Source: an uncultured Myxococcales bacterium (GTDB lineage: Bacteria > Myxococcota_A > UBA9042). Taken from it: a DNA stretch of 37,166 nt. Below the pieces are notes generated by a model, which was not told the origin of the DNA, searched no databases, and worked only from the letters and a program-made list of their open reading frames with translations. The DNA lies in assembly GCA_937910235.1 (NCBI GenBank), contig CALENB010000008.1, positions 1 to 37,166 of the forward strand, written 5' to 3'. How positions within the stretch are numbered: the first letter of the stretch is position 1; each line of letters opens with the position of its first letter. Of the stretch, positions 23,809-31,702 are shown one piece after another. Both the position numbers and the translations under genes were made by a program.

Positions 23809-24915
23809 TCAGCCTTCCAGCATCGTTCGAAAGCCGCCGCAGACCAAGTCGGCGACACGCTCGGCCGAGCGACCATCCCACCGCTCCGGAATACGGCCGT
23901 GTTTGCCGCCGGTGGCCAGGATCTCGTCGGTTGCCGCCACGATTCGGGACGCGACCGCGCCGAGCAGCGTGTTGGTGCCCTCGTCCACCGTGATGGGGCG
24001 CTCCGTGTTGTCCCGCAGCGTCAGGCAAGGCACGCCAAGCGCCGTCGTCTCTTCTTGGATACCGCCCGAGTCCGTGAGCATGATTTTGCACGCGGCCATG
24101 AGCCCGAGGAACTGCAGGTAGCCAAGCGGCTCGATCAGCTGGACCCCGACGGCCACCTCGATGCCCGCGTCGTCGATGCGTTTGCGTGTGCGGGGATGGA
24201 TCGGAAACACCACCGGCAACCGCGTCGAGACCTCTCCAATCGCGGCGAGCAACGCGGCGAGCTGCTCTGGCACGTCGACATTGCTCGGCCGATGCAGCGT
24301 GACCACCACGTAGCCACCGCGCTCTAAGCCCATCGTTTGGGGCACGTTCAGCGCTTCGGCGCGCTCGAGGTGCTTACGCAAGCTGTCGATCATCAGGTTG
24401 CCGACGCGGTGGATCCGCCACTCCGGTACGCCCTCAGCCCGCAGATTCGCGTCGCCATCGGGCGACGGGGTCAGCAGCAGATCAGAGCAGTTGTCGGTCA
24501 GGATGCGATTGATCTCCTCGGGCATTCCCCAGTCTCGCGAACGCAGCCCAGCCTCGATATGCCCCACGGCGATGCCACGTTTCGCCGCCACTAGGGCGCA
24601 AGCCAGCGTTGAGTTCACGTCACCCGCCACCAGCACCAACTCCGGCTGAAACGCCTCGCAGTCGGCGTCGAAGCGCTCGAGGACGCGGGCGGTCTGCACG
24701 GCGTGATTCGCGCTGCCAACCTGCAAAAACGCGTCGGGCCGCGGCATGCCGAGGTCGTCGAAGAACACCGCGCTCATGCGCTCATCGTAATGCTGACCGG
24801 AATGAACGAGGCGCACGTTCAGCCCGCGCGCCTTGAGCGCCAGCACCACAGGCGCGACCTTCATGAAGTTTGGGCGCGCGCCAACCACGCAGGTGACCTT
24901 CTTCGGCTGCAACAT
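23809..24915 (-). CDS. wecB: UDP-N-acetylglucosamine 2-epimerase (non-hydrolysing)
   Basis: Cytoplasmic interconversion of UDP-GlcNAc and UDP-ManNAc, supplying ManNAc or ManNAcA units for surface polysaccharide. The 368-residue product shows the family motifs: VGARPNFMKVAP at the start (usual GTRPE variant), HSGQHYD, AGDVNSTLA, GHIEAGLRSRD followed by PEEINR, TLHRPSNVD, DSGGIQEE and RDNTERPIT. Length is normal. The ATG at 24915 has GGGGAGA six nt upstream. No other polysaccharide gene is adjacent in the window, so the pathway cannot be named. It follows the large NHL protein by 157 bp on the same strand. Confidence 0.92.
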   Translation of the reverse strand: MLQPKKVTCVVGARPNFMKVAPVVLALKARGLNVRLVHSGQHYDERMSAVFFDDLGMPRPDAFLQVGSANHAVQTARVLERFDADCEAFQPELVLVAGDVNSTLACALVAAKRGIAVGHIEAGLRSRDWGMPEEINRILTDNCSDLLLTPSPDGDANLRAEGVPEWRIHRVGNLMIDSLRKHLERAEALNVPQTMGLERGGYVVVTLHRPSNVDVPEQLAALLAAIGEVSTRLPVVFPIHPRTRKRIDDAGIEVAVGVQLIEPLGYLQFLGLMAACKIMLTDSGGIQEETTALGVPCLTLRDNTERPITVDEGTNTLLGAVASRIVAATDEILATGGKHGRIPERWDGRSAERVADLVCGGFRTMLEG

Positions 24916-25072
24916 CGCATTCTCCCCAGCGGTCCACTCGCTGCCAGCGTGCTACCACAGTCACGGCCTTGACGCACGACGCTGCGGCTGGCGCTGGTCC
25001 ACGGCTAGCGACGACCGCGTCTGCCGCGCCCATTCCGCGCGCTGTATACCGCGTGCAGGTTCGCGCCGCGCC

Positions 25073-28000
25073 TCACTTACAGGTGCTGACCAGCTGCACG
25101 TCGTCGATGAACACGCCCTTGCCGGTGTTGTTCGTCGAATCGACCGAGTTGAAGAAGAACTCGACCTGCAGCTTCTTGCCGACGTAGGCGCTCACGTTGA
25201 TGCCGACCTGCGCCCAGACGTTTGGCGTCGTGTAGCCGGTCTGCCCCTTGTACCAAGCGGCCGCGCCAGCAGGGCTCGTCGTTGGCGTCGCGATTCGATT
25301 GCCATCGACCCACAGGAACGCCGCGAGCCGGTCATACGACGAGCCAGACTCGGTCGACCAGTAGACCTGGAACTTCAAGGTTGATGTCCCGGGCTGAACC
25401 GTCATCGCCGGCGACAAAATGGCCTGCGCGCTGGCGCCGAACGCAAAGTTCTGTGCGACGGGATCGCCGTAGTACAGCGCGCCCTTTGGCGACACTGACA
25501 GCGGCGACGTGACCCAGACCTGCCAGCCCTTCCCCGTCACCGGAACGGGTTGGGTCGCGCACTTGTCCGGGACATATGCGCCGCCGGGTGTACACACCTG
25601 CAGCGTCCACCCGGTGCTCTGCTTGGCGTCATTGAAGTGGTACGGGCCAATCGTCGCTTGGCAGCAGCCCGCCGTCGTGGCGTAGGTGTACGCGCAGAGG
25701 CCGTCCACGCACTTGTCTGTCGTGCACTTTGCGTCGCCATCATCGCACTGCGCGTCCGTCGTGCAGCACACATCCTTGTGGGAGCACGTGTGCTTGGTGG
25801 TGTCGCAGGCGTCGATCGTGCAGGACTTGCCGTCGTCACAGTCCAGATCGGCCAAACAGCAGCCCGCGATGGCGTTGTGCGCACAAGGCCCACCGTCCGC
25901 CGGGCAGACGTCTGCGGTGCAGGCGTTGTTGTCGTTGCAGGCCTTGATGGGATCGTCCTTCGCCGTCGCGCAGCAGCCGCTGAGGGCGCTGTGTTGGCAT
26001 CCACTCGTCGCGTTGCAGAGGTCCAGCGTGCAGGGTTTGCCGTCATCGCACGCCTTCGCGCTGGTGCAGCAGGCGTCGGTGTACTGACACTGCTTGTCGG
26101 TGCACGCGCCAGCGTTGCAGGGGAGGGTGGTCGGGCACTCGCTGGCGGTGGTGCAGGCCTTCGCTTTGCACGGGCTGGTCGCGGCGATGTCGTCGAGGAG
26201 GATGCCGGAGCCGACCGCTGATGGCCCATAGATCCGGCCTCGCAGACGAAGCTGCACGGTCTGTCCGCCCAGTCCGCTGAGATCGTAGCTCCACTTCTGC
26301 CAGCCCTGCAGCGTGCCAGGCTTCGTGCCCATGGAGATCGCCGCGCCGTTCTCAAGCACGATGTAGCCGTAGAGGAGGTGCGCCGCCGTGGGGGAGACGT
26401 CGAATCGGAACTGAAAATCGAGGGTAGACGCCACGCCCGAAGGCACCGTGAATGGCGCGCTGTTTGCGTAGCCATACGTGTAGCTTCCGGGCAACTTCGC
26501 AAGCTTAGTATCGCCCGGAAGCCCCATCTTAAGCACCTGCGTGCCCTCCGCCGTCAGTGCCGCATCCGCCGGTTTCCAAGGCGCCCAGCTCACACCGTTC
26601 GTCGCGGGGTCAAAGTTCCAGCCACCCGCGCCCTTCTCAAACCCTTCGGCCATCACGTCCTTGTTGCAGCAGCCTGCGATGGCCGCGTCGTGCGCGTGCA
26701 CGCATTGGCCCGACTTGGCGTCGCAGCTGTCGTTGGTGCAGGCCTTGCTGTCGTCGCAGAGGTTCTCCTTTGGACTCTCACAGACGCCGGCCTTGCAGCT
26801 GCCGATCTTGCACAGACCGGGGATACAGCTGCCGCCGTCAGCGATCGCTTTCACGCCGCACGTGCCCGTCTTGCTATCACACAGCTCAGGCGCGCAGGCG
26901 GTGCCGGATTTGCATAAGGTTTGTGCTCGAAGCACCTGCCTCACGCGGCCGTTGTTGCTGTCGGCGACGAAGGCCGTCGACGAGGACGTCGCGACGATGC
27001 CCGTGGGTCCGTTGAACTTCGCCACCGTCGCCGGTCCGTCTGCGAAGCCGCCGCCACCCTGCGTCACCCGGCGCAGCCAGCCGTCGGCCTCGACCACCCG
27101 CACGTCATAGGTGCCCGAGTTGGTGATCCACACGTCTCCGATCGGTCCCAGCGCGAGGCCGGATGGCGAGGAGAGCTGGGCGCTGAGCCGGGGGCCTTCA
27201 GTCGCGCCGTTGCCGCCGAGCCCCGCCCACGTCGTGACGACGCCGTTGGACGCGATGCTGCGAATGCGGTGATTGGATCGGTCGGCGACGAGCACGGCGC
27301 CGTCGGCCATGGCCAGCACATCGACGGGGTAGTTGAATCGCACGTATTTGCCCGCGCCGTCGGAGAAGCCGGCGATGCCTTCGCCAGCGACCGTCGTGAC
27401 CACGCCGGAGGTGTCGATGCGTCGCACGCGGTGGTTGCCGGTGTCAGCTACCCAGATGACGCCCTTCGCGTCGATATCCAGCCCCTGTGGCTCCTTGAAG
27501 GTCGCCGCGCCGCTCTTGCCGTCGGCGTCGCCGGCCACGCCGGTGCCAGCGAGGGTCGTGACGATGCCCTTGGCGCTGACCATGCGGATCCGGTGGTTGG
27601 CGGCGTCCGCGACGTAGACCGCACCGAATGGATCGGTCGCCAACCCGCTCGGCTGATTGAATTGGGCCTTGTCCGCTGGGCCGTCGGCGAAGCCCGCAGC
27701 GCCCGTGCCGGCGAACGCGCTGACGGTGCCATCGAGCGCGACGCGACTCAGGAGGTGTCCATACCGCTCCGACGTGTAGAGCGCGCCATCCTTGGCGCGG
27801 GCCAACCCCCAAGGTCGGTTGAGCGCCGCGCCTGCGCCCTTGCCCGGCAGCGATGTGCTCGCGCCGGATCCGGCGGTCGTGAGGACCCGGCCGACGTCCG
27901 CTTTGCAGGTGCCGTCGATGCACAGATCGGCCGGCGTGCAGGCGTCGCCGTCTTCGCACGGAAGCGTCGCCGTACCGTTGAGACACACCGCAGTGTAGGG

Positions 28001-30721
28001 GTTGCAGCTGTCTATCGTGCAGCTGTTGCCGTCGTCGCAGCTCTTGCTCTTGCCGACGCAGGCGCCCTTGGCGTCGCACGCGTCCGCGGTCGTGCACGCC
28101 GAGCCGTCGTCGCACGAAACGCCGACTTTTTCGGCCGCAAAGACGCACGACCCGGTCTTGGGATCGCAGCTGTCTTTCGTGCAAACGCTCGCGTCGTCGC
28201 AGCCCTTGCTGGTCGACTCAATGCGGCGAATGAGTCGGTACTGCCGGTCCGTCAGCACAATCGTGCCCTGTCGGTCCACCACCATGCCGCGAATATCGGC
28301 CAGCGTCGCTGTGCCAAGCACGCCGTCCGTCGCGCTGCTGGCGCCCTTCTTGCCCATCACCGTCACAACCGAGCCGTCCGCGTCGAGCCGCCGCAGCAGA
28401 CGATTGCCAGAGTCGAAGAACAACAGGCGGCCAACTCGGTCGAACGTGAGGGCACGCGGCGTGTGCATCGTCGCCTTGAGCGCCGCGCCGTCACCAAAGC
28501 CGGCCGTGCCCGCACCGATCTTGGTGGTGACAACCTGGCTCGCGGGGTCGTAGGCGCGGACGCGGTGATTGCTGCCATCGACAAACCAGAGCAGCCCTTT
28601 CGGCCCGATCGCGACGCCGAACGGATACGAGAGCTTCGCCTCTGTGCCCTTGCCGTCCGCGAAACCCTGCGCTCCGCTGCCGATCGGCGAGGTCGTCACG
28701 CCAGCCGCGGTGACGAGGCGGATGCGATGGCGCGTCGATTCACCGACCCAGACGGCGCCTTTCGCGTCGACGGCGAGGCTGTCAGGGGCGTAGAGTTGGG
28801 CGACGTCGCTGCTGCCGTCCGTGTCCGCTGCGACGCCGGTGCCCACCAACGTGGAGACCTGACCAGCGCTGTCGATGATGCGGATACGATGGTCCGCCGC
28901 GTCTGCGACGTAGATCCAGCCTGATTTTCCGGTGGCGACGCCGGTGGGTGATCGAAACATCGCCTCGCTCACCAGCCCGTCGGCATAGCCGTAGTTCCCC
29001 GTCCCCGCGACGGTCGCGACGACGCCAGCGGCTGAGATGCGCCGAATGCGCCGATTGCCCACATCCGCGAACACCAGCGCGCCATCGTCGGCGAGGGCGA
29101 TGGCGGAAGGCTCCTGATAGCGCGCCGTCGCGACGGGACCATCGGCGAAGCCACTGCCGCTTTTTCCCGACCATGTCACGAGCGTGTCGAGCCCTTGGGT
29201 GCATTTGCCGTCGACGCAGGTGTCGCCGGTCGTGCAGCCATCGCCATCGTCACAGAGCCCGGATTTTGGCGCCTGAGTACATGCACCCGTGAAGCCATTG
29301 CAGGTCCCTGCGGTGCACGGGTTGTCGTCGTCGCACGCGTTGACCGGCCCTGACTTGCACGTGTGCGTCTTGGTCTCACAGGTCTCCTTGGTGCACTTGT
29401 TGCCGTCTACATCGCCGCAATCCTCGGCCTTCCAGCTCTTGCCGTCAGTCGCGCACACGGCGATCTGTGATCCTTTGCACAGCTTGTCACCTGCAGTGCA
29501 GGACGCTGGCGCACACGTGCCCTCTGCGCACAGCCCTTTGGCCGCGCCGCAATCCGTGTCGATCTTGGCCGACAACCCAAGGGCGCCGCACAGCATGGCC
29601 TTCTCTTCGTCGCAGAAGGCCTGCGAAGGCGCGCAGATCTGCACCTTGCACTTACCTACATCGCACGCTTGGCCAGCGGCGCAGGGCGTCGTCGTCCAGC
29701 TCTTCTCGTCGGCTGCGCAGGACTGCAGCTTACCGTCGGTGGTGCACTGCGTGTCGCCCACGCTGCACACCTTCGTCGTGCACGCCCCAGCTAGGCATAT
29801 TTCCCCGGTTTTGCAGGGTTTTGGCTCCCAGGTGAGGCCGTTGGGCGCGCAGATGCCCGGCACATTGCCCTCGCATTTCTTCAGGCCAGGGTTGCAGATC
29901 TGCTTGCTGCACACGCCGCCGGTGCAGCCGTTCTGCGAGGGGCACGTCGACGCGACCCAGCCGCTGCCGGTGTCTGCACAGACCTCACGCGAGATCGGGC
30001 CGGTGCATTTGGCCTCGCCAGGCGAGCACACCGCGGGCAAACAAAGCCCCGCATTGCACGCATTTCCGGCCTTGCAGTCGCTGTGCTTCTCGCAGTCGGC
30101 GCAGAGGTCCGCCGTGGTGCAAATCTGATTGAGGGGGCTGCAGTCCTTGCTGCTCTTGCAGTCGAGCGGCGCCGGCAGGCACTGGTTGAGCTTGCAGACC
30201 TGGCCCGTCTTGCAGTCGGTGTGGTTGATGCAGTCGGCGCAGTGTTTCGTCGCCGCGTCACAGATCCCGTCTTGCGCGCTGCAGTCCTTGTCGGAGACAC
30301 ACGATTTGGGCGCGAGACAGCTCCCCTTGAGGCATCGCGCGTTGGCGCCCGGGCAATGCGCGGTGTAGCGGCACACGACGCACGTGCCCTGGGCGATGTT
30401 GCACAGCGGCTTCGCGGGTGGGCAGTCCTTGTCAGCGGAGCAGACGACGCCGCCTGCGTCGGTGGTCGCCGTGGCGGCGTCCGTCTGCGGTGCGGCGTCC
30501 GCTGCGGTCATATCCGTCGCGGCGGCATCTGGGATCGCAGCGTCTTGCCCCACCGCATCTGTTGATTCGACGTCGCTCGTCGGCGCGTCGCTCACGCCAT
30601 CGATCGTGACGTCGGAGGCGGCCGCAGCGTCGAACGCCTGGATCACCGGCTGGCCGCAGTGAGCTGTCGACAAGGCGATCCCCAGCACAAACACGGCACG
30701 AATACCGGGCGAAAGTTGCAT
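25073..30721 (-). CDS. giant exported Cys-rich protein with two NHL propellers and two jelly-roll domains
   Basis: A 1,882-residue protein. Signal peptide at residues 1-22; the following Cys (TAHC) would be a lipobox with an atypical His at -1, so lipoprotein status is uncertain. Order: Asp/Ala-rich spacer (about 30-85); Cys-rich repeats (about 88-505), including short 'CxxDxDC' and 'CDDGDGCTTGDTC' forms; NHL propeller 1 (about 512-837) with repeated 'VADxxxHRIR' and 'GTGxxGxADG' segments; Cys repeats; NHL propeller 2 (about 944-1267); Cys repeats; a jelly-roll, MAM-like domain (about 1357-1515, ending ILLDDI); more 'CDDGKxCTxDxC' repeats; and a second jelly-roll (about 1690-1882, ending FIDDVQLVSTC). 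ATG at 30721 has GGAG 6 nt upstream; the longer frame to 30925 lacks a signal. Likely a surface adhesin or binding protein; ligand unknown. Confidence 0.88.
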   Translation of the reverse strand: MQLSPGIRAVFVLGIALSTAHCGQPVIQAFDAAAASDVTIDGVSDAPTSDVESTDAVGQDAAIPDAAATDMTAADAAPQTDAATATTDAGGVVCSADKDCPPAKPLCNIAQGTCVVCRYTAHCPGANARCLKGSCLAPKSCVSDKDCSAQDGICDAATKHCADCINHTDCKTGQVCKLNQCLPAPLDCKSSKDCSPLNQICTTADLCADCEKHSDCKAGNACNAGLCLPAVCSPGEAKCTGPISREVCADTGSGWVASTCPSQNGCTGGVCSKQICNPGLKKCEGNVPGICAPNGLTWEPKPCKTGEICLAGACTTKVCSVGDTQCTTDGKLQSCAADEKSWTTTPCAAGQACDVGKCKVQICAPSQAFCDEEKAMLCGALGLSAKIDTDCGAAKGLCAEGTCAPASCTAGDKLCKGSQIAVCATDGKSWKAEDCGDVDGNKCTKETCETKTHTCKSGPVNACDDDNPCTAGTCNGFTGACTQAPKSGLCDDGDGCTTGDTCVDGKCTQGLDTLVTWSGKSGSGFADGPVATARYQEPSAIALADDGALVFADVGNRRIRRISAAGVVATVAGTGNYGYADGLVSEAMFRSPTGVATGKSGWIYVADAADHRIRIIDSAGQVSTLVGTGVAADTDGSSDVAQLYAPDSLAVDAKGAVWVGESTRHRIRLVTAAGVTTSPIGSGAQGFADGKGTEAKLSYPFGVAIGPKGLLWFVDGSNHRVRAYDPASQVVTTKIGAGTAGFGDGAALKATMHTPRALTFDRVGRLLFFDSGNRLLRRLDADGSVVTVMGKKGASSATDGVLGTATLADIRGMVVDRQGTIVLTDRQYRLIRRIESTSKGCDDASVCTKDSCDPKTGSCVFAAEKVGVSCDDGSACTTADACDAKGACVGKSKSCDDGNSCTIDSCNPYTAVCLNGTATLPCEDGDACTPADLCIDGTCKADVGRVLTTAGSGASTSLPGKGAGAALNRPWGLARAKDGALYTSERYGHLLSRVALDGTVSAFAGTGAAGFADGPADKAQFNQPSGLATDPFGAVYVADAANHRIRMVSAKGIVTTLAGTGVAGDADGKSGAATFKEPQGLDIDAKGVIWVADTGNHRVRRIDTSGVVTTVAGEGIAGFSDGAGKYVRFNYPVDVLAMADGAVLVADRSNHRIRSIASNGVVTTWAGLGGNGATEGPRLSAQLSSPSGLALGPIGDVWITNSGTYDVRVVEADGWLRRVTQGGGGFADGPATVAKFNGPTGIVATSSSTAFVADSNNGRVRQVLRAQTLCKSGTACAPELCDSKTGTCGVKAIADGGSCIPGLCKIGSCKAGVCESPKENLCDDSKACTNDSCDAKSGQCVHAHDAAIAGCCNKDVMAEGFEKGAGGWNFDPATNGVSWAPWKPADAALTAEGTQVLKMGLPGDTKLAKLPGSYTYGYANSAPFTVPSGVASTLDFQFRFDVSPTAAHLLYGYIVLENGAAISMGTKPGTLQGWQKWSYDLSGLGGQTVQLRLRGRIYGPSAVGSGILLDDIAATSPCKAKACTTASECPTTLPCNAGACTDKQCQYTDACCTSAKACDDGKPCTLDLCNATSGCQHSALSGCCATAKDDPIKACNDNNACTADVCPADGGPCAHNAIAGCCLADLDCDDGKSCTIDACDTTKHTCSHKDVCCTTDAQCDDGDAKCTTDKCVDGLCAYTYATTAGCCQATIGPYHFNDAKQSTGWTLQVCTPGGAYVPDKCATQPVPVTGKGWQVWVTSPLSVSPKGALYYGDPVAQNFAFGASAQAILSPAMTVQPGTSTLKFQVYWSTESGSSYDRLAAFLWVDGNRIATPTTSPAGAAAWYKGQTGYTTPNVWAQVGINVSAYVGKKLQVEFFFNSVDSTNNTGKGVFIDDVQLVSTCK

Positions 30722-31039
30722 GTTGGGCTCCAGTGGACGCGGCTGCCGCCGCTCACAACGCGATGACGCAAGGGGGGTGGTTCGTAGTCGCTCGGGCGGC
30801 GCTGCGGTGTCGGCGACCGTCCTGATACGACGTGTGTCGAGACTACGCGCGCCCCGCAGCGCCGGCAACCATCCCCTATCGAGCCCGGTCGCCGTCTCGC
30901 GTTTCGATCCGCCGAAGCAGCGCATCGGGGTCGTTCGTGCGATCGTCGCGTCAACCGCTCAATCTTACGGACGGCGTTATGCGCATGCTGTAGGCTGGCC
31001 AAGCACCGCCACGGCGCGACATAAACCAGGGACCGCAGG
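30722..31039. promoter_or_regulatory. divergent intergenic region, 318 bp
   Basis: It separates the minus-strand giant NHL protein from the plus-strand secreted-protein operon and must hold both promoters. I see no convincing -35/-10 pair on either strand; a weak TTACGG at 30964-30969 with TAGGCT about 18 bp later is the best for the plus direction. No RNA gene or open frame with a ribosome binding site was recognised. Confidence 0.4.
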
Positions 31040-31702
31040 ATGCACGCTCGCGCTTCAGCCGTATCGAAGGGTCTGGGCTCCCGAACGCCTCGCGCGAGCC
31101 GACGACCGCATCTGCTCGCGCCCACGCTGACGGTGGCGTCGTGTGCTGGTCGCTGCCTCGTCCTCGCGCTCATATGGGCCCTCAGCGGCGCGTTCGCACC
31201 ATCGATCTCCGTCGCAGCAGCCGGCCGCGCGCCCACCTCGAGCGCGGCCCGCACGACCTGGACGGCGCCTTCCGGGCGATTCTCGCTGCGCTTGTTGACG
31301 CGTGGCCGCTCGCTGCAGGTCCGCACGTTTCCCAGCGCGACGCCTGATCAAATCCAAGAGTCCCTTGAGGTGCTCGACGGCGGCGACGTCTTGCTGCGTG
31401 TCGAGGCGTTCGCCAACCCCAACAATCGGGACGCACAGGCATGGCTAGACGGCAACCAGCGACCGTTGCGTACCGCACAGACGAAGGTCACGCGCGAGCG
31501 CGGGCTGCCTCGCGGTGTGACCGGGGTCCGGCTGACGCAGAACCGCACCGCTCAGGCCTACGCCCACGCCGTCGTGCTGCTGGCCGCCGATGGGTTGCGA
31601 TTGCGCGTGATTTGCCCGGATCTCCGCGACAAACGCGCACAACAACTGCTGCGCGGCGCCCTCAAACGCCTGCATGTGCTGCGTCCGCGAGGTCGGCGAT
31701 GA
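31040..31702 (+). CDS. exported protein of unknown function
   Basis: A 220-residue protein with a long, Arg-rich N-terminus and a hydrophobic segment at about 35-60 (LVLALIWALSGAFAPSISVAAAG), read as a signal peptide or membrane anchor. The remainder is a compact alpha/beta domain: 'PSGRFSLRLLTRGRSLQVRTF', 'VLLRVEAFANP', 'AYAHAVVLLAADGLRLRVICP' and a basic C-terminal helix. The layout recalls small PsbP/DcrB-like domains, but the match is too weak to assign. An AGGGA stands nine nt before the ATG. Its stop overlaps the ATG of the CHAP gene (ATGA at 31699-31702), so the two are translationally coupled and probably work together at the cell surface. Confidence 0.7.
   Translation: MHARASAVSKGLGSRTPRASRRPHLLAPTLTVASCAGRCLVLALIWALSGAFAPSISVAAAGRAPTSSAARTTWTAPSGRFSLRLLTRGRSLQVRTFPSATPDQIQESLEVLDGGDVLLRVEAFANPNNRDAQAWLDGNQRPLRTAQTKVTRERGLPRGVTGVRLTQNRTAQAYAHAVVLLAADGLRLRVICPDLRDKRAQQLLRGALKRLHVLRPRGRR

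Noticed and set aside
26921-28924. 667-codon open frame on the plus strand opposite the giant NHL protein
   Set aside because: It runs antisense to clear NHL repeats; long antisense frames are expected in GC-rich repetitive coding DNA. No ribosome binding site, and its product is Arg/Ala/Val-rich without a fold.
29289-30128. 279-codon plus-strand frame with a Ser/His/Pro-rich product
   Set aside because: Antisense to the Cys-rich repeats of the giant protein; the repeats create the apparent periodicity.
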